Source of the DNA: Enoplolaimus lenunculus
Taxonomy: Eukaryota > Nematoda > Enoplea > Enoplida > Thoracostomopsidae
Length of the DNA stretch: 64,000 bases
Reading direction: 5' to 3'
Assembly (NCBI GenBank): GCA_030248215.1
Contig: JASANG010001414.1
Coordinates: 768,501 to 832,500 of the forward strand
Below, in pieces: positions 44,482 to 56,874 of this stretch. How positions within the stretch are numbered: the first letter of the stretch is position 1; each line of letters begins with the position of its first letter. The translations under genes and the position numbers were made by a program. A model generated the notes under the pieces. That model was not told where the DNA came from. It saw nothing but the letters and a program-made list of their open reading frames with translations, and ran no database searches.

Positions 44482-46430
44482 ACAAAACACAACAGGCGTA
44501 TAAAATATAACACTGTTTTACAGTGGATAAAACGCTAGCTCTCACCAACTCATGCAAAGGTCAGTTGCAAAAAATTTCTCGCATTGTGATTTCATTAAAT
44601 TTCAACCAAGACTGTTTTTATTACTATTAAACAGAACTAAAATGAATCAGAAATTTTCGCTTGCGTCGTCATTTTGAAACGAAACAAATAGTGATTTTGT
44701 TTGTTGTTTGTTTAGGTTAAAACCAGGTCACGATTATCGTTTGTGAACCAGCAATACTGCCTATATAATACGTTCACTGGATTGTCTTTTAAATGCGGCA
44801 TCAAATGGCCCATAGGGCAACAGAATGAATGAGAATAAACAACGAACCACAAATTGACCAAACATGGTATGGATCAGTAAAATATATATTAAATTGGCGA
44901 TACCACTAGGCTCATATGGGTAGACCTGAAAATTGTGAAACAGGCTTAAAACAACTGAAACCCGCAACTTATTGTTTGCTGTATATATAAAAAGTATGAG
45001 TGTATTAAACACGGACAGGAATCTATGGTAGGAACAACGGCAACGCGCCTTTAATCAATAGTACATGCGCATATAGATGGTTGAGCAGTCTCAGGCAAAT
45101 TAGTGCTCACCCTGCCAGACATGAGCTTGTTTCGTTATAGTAAATGCGAAATTATTTCCACTGACGGGTGCATGGTGTTTCGTACCAACGTTTCGTCGCA
45201 ATCAGTATAGTCAAACGCAAATTTTTAAGGAAAGGGTCAAATCAAATAAAAAATATAGTTAACAGATCCAAAATTATGACAAATACATTAAAACTATGAT
45301 GGATAAGCTGCCATTCACTGTTTGCAATCACGTAAAATCTACAAAAGTTTAAAGCATCTCAAAGTTAAATTTCAAGTTACTTTTTCTTCAATCCAGTCTC
45401 ATTGTCTCGGTTGCAGATGCATGCTTAAGTCGAAATTTGGTTTGCGCCGATTTTAGACTTTATGGAGCATTCACGTAATACTGTGTAAAAAATTAGAAAA
45501 TTTGTCCGCACACCTTGTTTCAAGGGTTATCGAGACAATGTTGTAAACTAGACCACACAATAACACAGATATTGAAAACAGCTAGTGCATTTTAATACAG
45601 TGTATACTTCACATCCTTTGGCGGGAGTAGGGACTGATTAAAAATATAGGTGAGTACAGTGCAATTAAAACAGGCGTTGGAGATGTCATAAGTTAAGTCT
45701 CAGGACAAGTAACGTAGCAGATGATAAAAATACTATTTTGCTTAACAAGTTTCTTGTAACAGACTAGCTGCAAGACGCAGGTCGGGACTGAAGAGTACAA
45801 ACGAACATTCTTTGTATGCATCAACATAAATGTACCCTGGCTGAGGCCACAATGCCCGATGCATTGGCCTTTTCGATATCTTAATTTGAAAGCCCCTTAG
45901 CACTGAAATTTTTTACAGTAGCGTGCACAATACGTGGCTCCTTTATAAGTTAGACAACGAACCTTTGTTGAAGGGTCAAACGTTCCGATAAATGCAAAAT
46001 TCTGTTCTAGTTATTTATAGCTCGGTGGAAGCCAACAGCTAACCTGGAAATCATTGCATGCTTTACACAAAATCGACTAGTTTGCCACACGAAAATACTT
46101 TGAAAAATTTGGACTTATAAAGTCAAAGGCACAAAGCTTTAAGTCAAGTACCAAACGATCAACTTAAAGCTCGTGCACCTAAACAACCGGGTTTCCCATT
46201 TTCAAAGGGGGAAATCTGTAGCCAGGAATGCAGCACTCAGGTACTTCTGTTCGACGAGCAGGATTTCCTTTCCCTTTTTGGTATAGGAAACTAGGCAGAA
46301 CTGGAAAATTCAAAAGCCTAGGTTTTTGGTTTGGTAGAGTAAAAACTTGAAGAGCAGGTTATTTTTGTAAACGACAATTAGCAGGAAATTTAACCTCCAA
46401 GGTTATCCGTCCAATTGTAGCACAGGAGCT
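44482..46430. other. No gene or bounded repeat recognised
   Basis: AT-rich DNA with short open frames on both strands but no plausible exon pairs and no family resemblance. Confidence 0.4.
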
Positions 46431-46480
46431 TGCTATGTTCCAAGGTGCAAAACTTTACCCCTTCTCACATTGAGTTGCCG

Positions 46481-47470
46481 GCCCATGTTACCCTGAGGGG
46501 CGTCCCGTTTATATACCCACGGGAACGCAATATACCAGGAGTGAAACGTTTTTGTTGGGTTGGTCGGAACAGCTTCAAACCTGTTTCTTCTGGGTTGGTC
46601 GGGACAGCCGGGACAGCTTCGAGCCCATCTTTTACCTGGGTTGGTCGGGACAGCCGGGACAACTTCAAAACTATGTTTTTGCTGGGTCGGTCGGGACAGC
46701 GGGGACAGCTTCGAGCCTACATTTTTGCTGGGTCGGTCGGGACAACCGGGACAGCTTCGGACCTATATTTTTGCTGGGTTGGTCGGGATAGCGGGGACAG
46801 CTTTGAGCCCATATTTTTGCTGGGTCGGTCGGGACAGCTTCGAACCTATATTTTTGCTGGGTTGGTCGGTATAGCGGGGAAAGCTTTGAGCCTATATTTT
46901 GGCTGGGTTGGTCGGGACAGCTTCGAGCCTATATTATTGCTGGGTCGGTGGGGACAGCTTCGAACCTATATTTTTGCTGGGTTGGTCGGGATAGCGGGGA
47001 CAGCTTTGAGCCTATATTTTTGCTGGGTTGGTCGGGACAGCTCCGAACCTATGTTTTTGCTGGGTCGGTCGCGTCAGCCGGTACAGCATCGAGCCTATGT
47101 TTTTGCTGGGTCGGTCGGGACAGCCGGGCCAGCTTCGAGCCTATATTTTTGCTGGGTCGATCAGGACAGCTTCGAACCTATGTTTTTGCTGGGTCGATCG
47201 GGTCAGCTTGGACCCTATACTTTGGCTGGGTCGGTCGGCACAGTCGGTACAGTTTTCGAGCTAGGTTTTGTTGGGTCGGTCGGGACAACTTCGAACTTAT
47301 GTTTTTGCTGGTTGGGTGTTAACAGCTGGGGCAGCTTCAAGCCCAGGTATTCGCAGAGTTGGTCGGGACAACTTCAATTTTATGTTTTTACTGGGTCAGT
47401 ATATATAGCAGGACAGCGTCGGAGCAAATATGTTTTCTGGGACAGAGCTGTTTCGGCAGTCCCATCAAAA
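46481..47470 (+). mobile_element. Left end plus 37/46-bp minisatellite array
   Basis: GGCCCATGTTACCCTGAGGG, then GCGTCCCG and CACGGGAACGCAATATACCA, aligns with the left ends at 632 and 16184. It leads at 46548 into tandem units of 37 bp (core GGGTCGGTCGGGACAGCTTC, then GAGCCTATATTTTTGCT). Some units are 46 bp because ACAGCCGGG is inserted. Since 37 leaves remainder 1 on division by 3 and no frame of the unit has a stop, a 352-codon frame runs through it; this is a repeat artefact. A possible right end is the solitary terminus near 48231. Confidence 0.75.
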
Positions 47471-47881
47471 TATAGTCAGAACTGCTGAACCTGCAAAATA
47501 TAAGCTACCAACCGGGGTGTAACGGGATATCCGTTTTCGTTTCCGTTTTATAGAAACACCGGAAATTCTGTGTATTTTATGCTCAAAAATTAGTTCGAAA
47601 TCACGTGTATGTCTCGCAATTTTTCATTATAGATATATTGCAATTGTTCAAACTGAAATAAAAATGACGAAATTTAAACAATATCTTGAAATTTTAGGCG
47701 TATCCGCTATTTTTTCTTTAAAATTTTAGAAAGCCAACAAATTTGCGATGAAATGATAACACCAATTTAACATGTTTTATTGAGTAACGTTTTACGAACT
47801 GCGGTGACGACTCCGATTTTTTCACCTGCGCTTGGGCACTGCTTACCTTCGCACATTTTGTTCCGGATATCCGGATATGTA

Positions 47882-47990
47882 CACTGCATAGAATGGTGAG
47901 TCAAATTGACTCTCTGAAATAGGCTTTTTCTGACTACACAAACTGATTCAAATTCGACTCCGATAGAGTCACATTCGATTCACTCAGTTG
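47882..47990. mobile_element. Half copy of CACTGCAAAAAA MITE
   Basis: TA, then CACTGCATAGAATGGTGAGT and GACTCTCTGAAATAGGCTTT, as in the full copies. It ends around the palindrome centre. Confidence 0.7.
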
Positions 47991-48230
47991 TAACCTTCGC
48001 GTGCGGTATGGCTCAAATTGTTGCATATGCTGAGTTCCTTTAATGCGTGACACTCGGTGAAACCTTTTTGCATTTAAAACAGCCTTTAAACTTCTAAATT
48101 GTATTTACCCATAAAGCTGCATTAAATATATTGTTGATGGCATAAATTTGTGTTTAAACATGTGTTAGCCAATAAAAAGCAAAGGATAGCTAAAGAAATA
48201 CACTCCTAATTGAAAAAATTTATTTCGTCG

Positions 48231-48257
48231 TAGCAACCTGGACGCCCCTAAAAGTAA
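48231..48257. mobile_element. Solitary right end, GGGGCGTCC family
   Basis: ACCTGGACGCCCCTAAAAGT, then AACATTGG, is the reverse of the GTTACTTTTAGGGGCGTCCAGG end. The flank does not match the flank at 46481, so I cannot prove it closes that element. Confidence 0.5.
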
Positions 48258-48821
48258 CATTGGATAAATTTTGTATTAATTTCTATTTCGCATCAAACTA
48301 TAATTGCAACATATCTTTAGAACTGTGCGATGTTCACGTTATTAATAACCAGTTTTCAACATAAAAATAACGAAATTTTTGATATTTCAGTAACAGAAAC
48401 AAAACGGGCACCGATTTTAACTTAAACGAGTACGGATATCTGGTTACACCTTGATGGCCGCAAGTGAAATTTATTGATTTTTTCTCTATAGACTTCAGAT
48501 TTAACATAATTAAACACTGCATTAAAATCGACCCATTTGATCTCTAGTAGGCTTATACGTAGGCTTAAGCTTATTCTGAGGTTTGCTCTCCATAGGCTTA
48601 TAAGACGTAACCCAGGCTTAATAGTTCATTCTTAGCTTTAGACTAGGAGTTTAGCACGAATATCAGCTTCGAAACTGTAGGGAGAGGCCGAGCAAAATAA
48701 AAATATATGCTTCGAAGCTAGTTTCGGCAGCCGTGGCGAAAACGTAGGCTCAAAACTGTTTCGATCAACCCGTAAACTATAGGCTTGAACGCGTCCTAGC
48801 TATTCCGACCAACTCAGCGAA

Positions 48822-49522
48822 AACAACCTCGAAGCTGTCCCAACAAACCCAGCAAAACATAGGGTCGAAGCTGTCCCGACCAACCCAGCAAAAACATACG
48901 CTTGAAGCTTACCCGGCCAACCCAGCAAAAACATACGCTTGAAGCTGTCCCGACCAACCCAGCAAAACATAGGCTCGAAGCTGTCCCGACCAACCCAGCA
49001 AAAACATAGGCTCGAAGCTGTCCCGACCAACCCAGCAAAAACACGCTTGAAGCTTACCCGGCCGACCCAGCGAAAACATAGGCTCGAAGCTGTCCCGACC
49101 AACCCAGCAAAAACATAGGTCGAAGCTGTCCCGACCAACCCAGCGAAAACATAGGCTCGAAGTTGTCCCGACCAACCCAGCAAAAACATAGGCTCGAAGC
49201 TGTCCCGACCAACCCAGCAAAAATATAGGTTCGAAGCTGTCCCGACCAACCCAGCAAAAACATACGCTTGAAGCTTACCCGGCCAACCCAGCGAAAACAT
49301 AGGCTCAAAGTGTCCCGACCAACCCAGCAAAAACATAGGTCGAAGCTGTCCCGACCAACCCAGGAAAACATAGGCTCAAAGTTGTCCCGACCAACCCAGC
49401 AAAAACATATGCTCGAACCTGTCCCGACCAACCCAGCAAAAACATATCCTCGAAGCTGTCCTAGCTGACCCGGCCGACCAAGCAAAACACAGGCTCGAAG
49501 CTGTTCTGGCGGTCCCGCCCGA
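48822..49522 (-). repeat. 37-bp minisatellite array, inverted relative to 46548-47440
   Basis: About 18 units of 36-39 bp: GTCCCGACCAACCCAGCAAA, then AACATAGGCTCGAAGCT. This is the reverse complement of the first array's unit. Some units substitute TACCCGGCC for TCCCGACC. Minus-strand frames are open through it for the same arithmetical reason as in the first array. Confidence 0.93.
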
Positions 49523-49639
49523 CCTGGGAAAAGTAAAAATGTATAAACGTACAGGTTTTATAAATTTATGGTAGGGAAGGAACAGTTTGGTTTGTCTGGC
49601 TGGAAAATTGCAATGTGTGGTTCGGTTCGAAAAACGGGA

Positions 49640-49995
49640 AAAGTTGAAGTCAAGCACAGGAATATATATGATTCCTTTTGGAGATAGGGAAAGTTAGAGG
49701 TGTCATTGAGGTTTGCAAAACGGGAAGAGCGGAAAATTTGAACCCTCGTTTTCATGGTGGTTGGTAGGGAAAAGCTGAAGGTAAGGTTTTGTTTGGAAAA
49801 CGGGAAAGTAGAAAATTTAAAACGTAGGTTGTCCGTGGTTAGGCTGGGTAAATCTGAAGCGTAGGTTTTGTTTGGAAAATAGGAACAGTGGAGAATTTAA
49901 ACGCCTAGATTTTCCCTTGGTTGGTAGGGGTATTCTGTGAAGCGAAGGTTTTAGAAAATGGGAAAAGTAGAAAATTAAACGACTAAAATTACCCA
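49640..49995. repeat. Imperfect ~80-bp tandem repeats
   Basis: About four units with GGGAAAAGTAGAAAATTTAA and GGTAGGGAAAAGCTGAAG, then GTTTTGTTTGGAAAA, at roughly 49735, 49811, 49891 and 49969. Related scraps (AAACGGGAAA, GGAAAATT) extend to about 51300 and also occur at 46190-46400. Confidence 0.6.
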
Positions 49996-49999
49996 GCCG

Positions 50000-52030
50000 A
50001 AATTATGCTTGTGATTGTTCCTACCAAACCAGCAAAATTCCCAGCCGTCATACAGGAGTGGCTATACCTTCATATTTTTTTCCACAAACTAAGAAAATTT
50101 ATACGTTTGAATTTTCCACTTCTCCCCCTACAAAACCTAAGAATATCTAGGCATTTGAATTCTAGCAACTTTGTAGTTTTCCCTTGACACTACGCAACTG
50201 TGGGGCGTTAATTTTTCACTTACAACATAAAATGTTTTGGTTTCCTGTTTTTTTCGTTTCTAGTGCGAAAACTTTTCGTCAATTTTGCGTTTATGATCCT
50301 ATACGGGACTGCAGCCTCTCTGCACCACATGCGACTTGAAGGGATACTAAGCAGGATGGAAGGCTGCCGCCCCCAGCCCTTTGCAATAAATATTTTATTA
50401 TTGAAACTGCTAAAATTACAAAAATACTTTAAACACTTTGGTGCTTTTTGTATGAGAACCACTTCGTGCGTTGGGCATGGGCGCCGTATTCTTCTTTCCT
50501 AGTATCTCTTCAAATAGCCACAATTTGTCTTAGACGTGAAAGGCTGTCTCGGTGCTGAGTTTTTTACTGTGGTGGAAGCGGAGCCCCATCCTGTAATAGT
50601 ATCTCTTCAAACCGCAGGGTGTCCCACAATTTGTCTAAATATACGTGAAAGATTGTGGCGGGGTGAACTGTGAACTATTCCATTAGATGGGAAACTAAAA
50701 AAAGTGCCTGAATTCTATATCTTTTAAATTTTGCACTTTTCCAGCTTTCCTCTTCCTACCAAAGCAGCAGAGTCTCTAGCGGTCATACAGGAGTGGCTGC
50801 GCTGCTGTCCTGGTCGTAATGTTTTACACGTGGAAAACGGGAAACCCCTATGCTATACATGGGCCAGATTGTCATCATGCTGGTACACAAAATCTGAGAT
50901 GTGAGTATTGTTTGTAAGCGGCAGTGGAAAGTTCGGACACTTAATCGTCCTACTGCATAGAATTCTTAGTTTTCCCAGGAAAGCTGTTAAAGCAAACAGA
51001 TTGGTTTAGAAACGCATCCCAAGTTTTCTTGCAATTCCCGAGAAATAAAACCTATTAATGAGTGTAACATTTCCGTTTGCGAACTTTACTTACACTTACG
51101 ATTTTCGCTATAAAGGAAACATATGGATTTGTCACTTTCGCTTTTTCTGTTTTCCGAGCGAAACGACGCATGCTATAATTTCTCAGCAAAACCACGGATC
51201 CTCCGTGATCCTAGAAGGGAAAACAAATGCAGTTGAATTTTCCTGTGTTCCCGATTTCCAAACCGGATGGCACAAACCGGAAAGAAAACGTATGCGCTTG
51301 TGCTCTAATTTTTCTGCAAAACTAGAGAAAAGCAAGCCTACAAACAGAAGTTACTAGACACATTTATAGCCATAGGTTTTGCGCCTCAGAGAGTTGAAAG
51401 TCTTGTGCTGCATATTGGTGAACGTAAATAGCATTGTATTTTATATTTCTGCAGGCTGCTGGATAATATATTTTCTGCTTTTACCAAAATGGTTTTTGTA
51501 CTGAATAAATAAATTTATTAGCTGGATAGCTAGCTTAACTCTCAGTGTTCACATAGCTATGTAGTAGTATGTGTTGTTATATTCTTTAGATGCGAAAAAA
51601 GTTGGATTAAGCATTTAGCTAGTTAGTATTTAGTATTAGATAGCATTGGCATTGAACGTGATACCAGTTTACCTGCCTTATCACTTGAATAATTCTGCTG
51701 TTTTGAATTGTTAAGGGTTTAAAAATTTTCCTGCTGTGAATTTCAAATTTGCAACTTAGAGAGTTTAACCGGTAATTTTAAAAGTATAGTTTACCGTGTG
51801 GATAATTTCTTGAATGTGAAATGTGTTTAATTCAACTCGTCTGGTTGATGCAGTTGTTATGTTTTAGTTACATAGTTTAGCTTGTATATAATTGGTACAA
51901 AACAACTTCAGATATGTGTGAACAACACAACATATCGACCAATTAGTGAGTGTAAGGAGCTTGGTGTATTTACCCTCTATACATACGTTCCTTTGTTTTT
52001 GATCTCGTATGATGCTGCTGCAGTCTTATT
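50000..52030. other. Upstream of TCF gene; no element defined
   Basis: Scraps of the GGGAAA-type repeat up to about 51300, then plain AT-rich sequence. The last 600 bp presumably hold 5' UTR or promoter of the TCF-like gene, but no TATA box or initiator can be named with confidence. Confidence 0.4.
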
Positions 52031-52055
52031 ACACTAAGCCAAAATCAACAACCGA

Positions 52056-54139
52056 ATGATGCCTTCACCGGTGCGCGAATATGTCTCCGATAATGAACCA
52101 ACCTCTACGACGAATATTAATTCAGTAACGGGTGCTGTGACATCGCCTACTTCGAGTGTGAGCGGATCTTGTGTCACTGCTGCTGGCCCCGGTCTTACAG
52201 GTATATAATGTAACTACTATAGATAGTCCAAGTTACACGTCATGATGAACCGCTGTCAGATTTACGACTTTTGCTTCTCGCAAATTTTGTTGCGTTTTAA
52301 GCGAAAAGTTGATCTGAACGGAACTAACACTTTCGGCTTTTATTTGTTGGTGCTCACGGACTAGTTGTCGTTTGTCTTCAGACAGTTCAAATATTGCCTT
52401 CAGTCTTAAATTTTGTACACATAGTTTGTATTTTAGCAGACATTTCAATCCATAACAATGGTTGCGGTTTAACCATTATTTAACCTTTTCGCAAAATACA
52501 GGTTCATCAACAAGCAGCTATGATGTTGATGTTGTGGATGACGGAGTTCCAGTAGTCGTAACATCTTCAACAGTTGGATCTACGGATGAAGTTCGAGTGT
52601 TCTCGCAAGAAGAAGATTGTGACGATGATGATGACGATGATGATTGTGAGGAAACTGCAAACACGACTGCTGGATCGTGTGGTGGCAGCGGAAGTAGTGG
52701 TGGAGGGGTTGGGAAACGCTCAAGGAAAACTAATCTGCAAGAAGAAATTGATGACATTGTATCGGTTGACGATCCGCCTCCGACTGAAACACATTCGTTG
52801 GTTGCTGCTCAGGTAGGCTAAAGGTTACAATTTGAGATGTGCCGATCCCGATACCACATGTTTTGTCGATGCCGATACCGATGCCGATTATAGTTTGAAA
52901 ATATGCCAATGGCCGATACAGATTCCAATTTTAATCCGCGATGCTTAAAGAACAGATTGGGTAGATCAAAGATTATGTTATGAGAACGGGCCATTTCAGT
53001 TAATTTTAGACAAAAACGCAAAAAAGATATTAACAGTTTTTCTGATTAGACGCATTGATATACCCCAACGAGTGAAATTAATAGCATTCCAACCAGGATG
53101 GCACCGAATCTACGAATTTACCGAATCCGAATCCATTGCTAATTTGCCGAATCCGAATCTTGCACGTTGCAAATTTAAGTTATATATATAATTTGTTTCA
53201 GAATATCGACGCAATGCCAGCCGCATAACTTTTAAACGTTAATATTTTTCGGTCGCGACATCAGTTTTGAGATTTGTGACCTGAAACAAAAATTTTTTAT
53301 TAATATATCAAGATATTCAAAATTTTTATTGTTTAATACTGAAAAACATATTGCCGAACACTGTTGGATTCGGCTTTTTCACATCCGAATCCGAACAGCA
53401 AGTTTTTGCTGAATCCGAATCTGAACCTTTGCGTCCACCATGTTTCCATTTCATTGTTAACTTGTGTTAAGTGTAAAAACAGCGAATGCTAATTGCAAAT
53501 CAAACAATTAACCAAATAATGCAGTGATATTATACAGTTGAACGAATGCAGGTCGAAGATTACCATATGTGCTTACTTTTTTCGCTAATAAATCGGTAAT
53601 AATTATCACCACTTTAGGCCGGTCAAAAGTGTATTAACTCAAGAAATCCTGCTGGAGCGTTTTCCATGAAGTCACCAGGATTGTACGGTCATACAGGTGT
53701 GTGTTTTACCTTGTTGTTGTCTGTGTAAAATATTGTACAGTATTAAGAATTATATTTAAATGACACTTTGGAGCTATCGGTGTTTTCTTTTAATATTATC
53801 TTACTCATAGTTTTTAAAAAGTACAATATTGATACTCGATAACTGAATAGTTAATTTGGATATGCCTCGATTATGGTAATTCGAAGAAAAGGTAACGAAC
53901 GTTTCCGCAAGTAATACTTGAATGGGGAAATGGTTTCGCGCCGTTTGTTTGTTTACTTTTTTTATGTTTTAGGATCGACTCATCAGGACCCAAGTGCCTT
54001 ACTTGCAGCGTTTGCAGCAGCAAATTCATCAATGCACAGTCCGTCGGGACCAAATTTCATGTCACCTTTGAGTCCATACTGGCACCATGGATCAGCTCTG
54101 ATGAACCAGCTTTATTCCAGTGGAATTTACGGAAACACG
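52056..54139 (+). CDS. TCF: TCF/LEF transcription factor, N-terminal part (first four coding exons)
   Basis: Exons 52056-52200, 52502-52812, 53618-53696 and 53973-54139, all with good splice sites and matching phases, give 234 codons and then a donor GTAAGT with no following exon found. An in-frame TAA 18 bp before the ATG supports the start. Exon 2 holds STDEVRVFSQEEDCDDDDDD, which closely resembles the beta-catenin-binding segment of Drosophila Pangolin (STDEVKIFKDEG) and C. elegans POP-1 (DEVKVFRRDEDADDD). Exon 4 has FMSPLSPYWHHGSALMNQLY, in the style of the Pro/Ser/Tyr-rich middle of TCFs. TCF factors read out Wnt signalling in the nucleus. The HMG box (expected motif KKPLNAFM) is not in the window, so the gene must continue to the right. 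About 70 residues precede the catenin-binding motif, longer than usual. Confidence 0.72.
52840..53440. mobile_element. GCCGAT-family copy interrupted by a GAATCC-word MITE (TCF intron 2)
   Basis: GATGTGCCGATCCCGATACC begins a GCCGAT-family copy that runs to the family segment GAAATTAATAGCATTCCAAC near 53094. It is then replaced by AGGATGGCACCGAATCTACG ... CCGAATCTGAACCTTTGCGT, CCACCATG (about 53095-53443), a different family rich in GAATCC. The nesting order is inferred from the broken GCCGAT copy. Confidence 0.55.
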
Positions 54140-56489
54140 GTAAGTTTTACTTTTTGGCGATGTTTTTTATTGGTATGTTTTTAATCAGAAAGGAATGACA
54201 ATTTAATATTTTCATGTAGTAGTCTAGGTATGTACCTTTGTATTTTTTGCCTTCCTCAGTTTTGTACAATGTTATAGAAATGTTTAGTAATTTATAACGT
54301 TTGTCTCGCTTGAACGCGTACTTTTTGTATAGGGCCACAAAGAATCGTATTGTACTTGAATTAAACTCTGGCGTCGTCCCTGTCACGATGCATTCAGATG
54401 TAAAAAATAAGGGGTCTACCGGGATTCCTGTTCTGGCCGGAATTCTTGCGAAAATAGATTCCTGCTCCGGCATTGAAGAACACAGAAACCGGAATTTTTA
54501 CGGGTTGTGCCAAAAACATTAAAAAATTTTGTAGTTGCTGAATTATTATATAGATATATAAACTAAAAAGGATGTCTTTCATTGCGATCTGGTTAGTTTA
54601 GAAGTTATTGGATTAAAATACTTGATGAAGAAAAACTCACGAAAAACTTGTTTAAGGTACTTTTTTACTAGTTGGTTAGAAAGTAAAACAATAATTCGCC
54701 ATTGAAAATTATTTTAATGGCTGGACTTTGTTCCGGCAAAAGATGAACTCCTGTTCTTGTACCTCTTAGGTACAATTTAGTTCCGGATTCAATCCTGGTA
54801 AAATATATATTAACCGGAGCTGGATGGTGCCATAATATTTTTGCCTAAGGCAACATTTGCATTTACCTATTATAATTTTGACCGTTTCTAAAGGTAAGTT
54901 TAGTTACGTGTATAAAACATGTAGGTATACATAGATGTACGCCGCGCATTTGCGCGTATATATTTAGCTTTATTTCTGGCAGTATTATTGACGTCATTTT
55001 TTGTAAAAGCTTTCTTTCATTATAGCCAATTGTTACTTACACCATGAATGTTTGTTTAGATGTTTTAACTTCTGCAATTTCAAAATTCAAATTTCCTCCG
55101 CTTTGTCCTATTTATCATTAACGCTCATTACGTAGTTGCTGCATCAATTATTACGCTATTGTACTTGTTCATCGTTTTCATCATTTACGTACGTACCTAC
55201 TCGCCGAGTAAACACGTAATATGGCATTATGAATAAAACGTATGTTTTGGAATGTCTATGGCTGGATACGTAGAGGTTTGCGATCTTATGTACATATAAA
55301 TACATTACGTATATGCGTTGTTAATAGTTTTACATTTTATTTTTGCATTGGCTATTATTCAAGGCCCTCGTGCTGCTAATATGTATCATTGTACTTTGCG
55401 CTTAATTTTTTGCCATTTTGGGTAAATTTTTAATATTGGTACTTCGTAGTACATATTGTATTGTAGGGAGCATATGACTGGCAGACATACATAAGCACGT
55501 CTGGTGCACACGCACGGTGAAGTTCTGTTCTAAAGTTAAGCGTGTTTCTGTTTCGATTAAAATTTGAATAAAAATTTTATAGTTAAAGAACAGTTGATTA
55601 AATGCATAGACGAGTGCGCGTATGCATGTGAATATTACGTATCGGTTGCCTTTCTGCTTGTACTTTTTTCTAACGAAACACGATAGGTTAGTGAAATTGC
55701 TCACAACCAAACAGTGGAAATTTAGATTTAGCGGCAGCTTGCGCGCAGTACATTTTTGTGTGTTGAACTGGAATGTTCTGATATTGCGTGCAGATAGAAG
55801 CGAATAAAAATGAGCATACATAGCGATTTAATAGTCTAAAATAACCAAAATACAGTTGTTGATTTACGTACATATCGAATAATTGTATTTGTGCTGGCAC
55901 AAGCATACGCGTGTTGTAATAGTTTTAGTGATTGTTATAGGGCGGCATAATAGGTAAAATCGTAATCATATTCGCATATGTGTAACCTAATGAAATTTAG
56001 ATAAAAGGCTTTGAACTAAGCTTAGCAGTTTGCTAGATTAGCGCAGGCTGTCAAGAAATTTTAGCTGAATAACTGCTGTAAACTTTACGTCAGCATTTAG
56101 ATAAACGCCCTTTACTTAGTGTTGACATACATATGTTTAAACAATTTGTAGATTTGGCGATTGAAACTGGAAATAATTGTACACTGTACACCCAGTGTAA
56201 GCCTTTTTTGGCTCAGGCTGTTATAGTAAACTTGAATTGGAGACTTGAAGTACTTACATAAATTGTATATATACAAACGAGTTAAAGTACGTACGTTTTG
56301 GTGTGATTAGCAAGACGTTTTAGGCAAAGATTAAGCGCGAATTCAGAGTGTACGTACCAGAAATGGAAGTCGGGCGGCCTGTGACCATTCTGCCACACTC
56401 TACGAGGGTTTTTTTCAATGCTCACATGGGGCACCGCGAAAAGTCCATGCTGTATCTGTCCCGCCAAAATAGCAGTTATATAACAAGCA

Positions 56490-56846
56490 GTTAGAAATTT
56501 TTGCCGAAGCCGATCCCAACTTTAGTACACCATGCGTAAGAAAGTATACTACATTTCATCATTATGTGAAGACTTAAGCCCTAACCGCCATAAACGATTA
56601 CAATTTTTATGAATGGTTCATTTCAATTAATTTTTCAAAAACAAATGCAAGAGAGATAACAGTTTTCCTAATCAGACACGTTGATATGCGTCCAGAAATG
56701 AAACTGATATATAGCATTCAAAAAGACTGTTATATGCAAAACGTATCGGCAAGGAATCGGCAATTTTTTTGCAGTGCCGATGCCGATACTCACGAAAAGT
56801 GCCGATTATTACCAATGGTGATTAATCGGCACATCTGTAGTATTTT
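56490..56846. mobile_element. GCCGAT-family MITE, left-truncated
   Basis: Ends GATTAATCGGCACATC at the right. The interior has CCCTAACCGCCATAAACGAT and GCAAGAGAGATAACAGTTTT, shared with the three copies below. Confidence 0.65.
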
Positions 56847-56874
56847 GTCAGCTAAATGTAAATATTCGTAGTAG

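Noticed and set aside
46430-47488. 352-codon plus-strand open frame
   Set aside because: It runs through the 37/46-bp minisatellite; all frames are stop-free because of unit composition. No start context, splice sites or family resemblance.
48800-49485. Minus-strand open frames of 143 and 178 codons
   Set aside because: Same repeat unit as the first array in inverted orientation; compositional.
51058-51357. 99-codon plus-strand frame upstream of TCF
   Set aside because: Overlaps GGGAAA-type repeat scraps; no splice continuity with the TCF exons.
52233-52448. 71-codon minus-strand helical-looking frame
   Set aside because: Located in the first TCF intron without splice sites or homology; probably chance.
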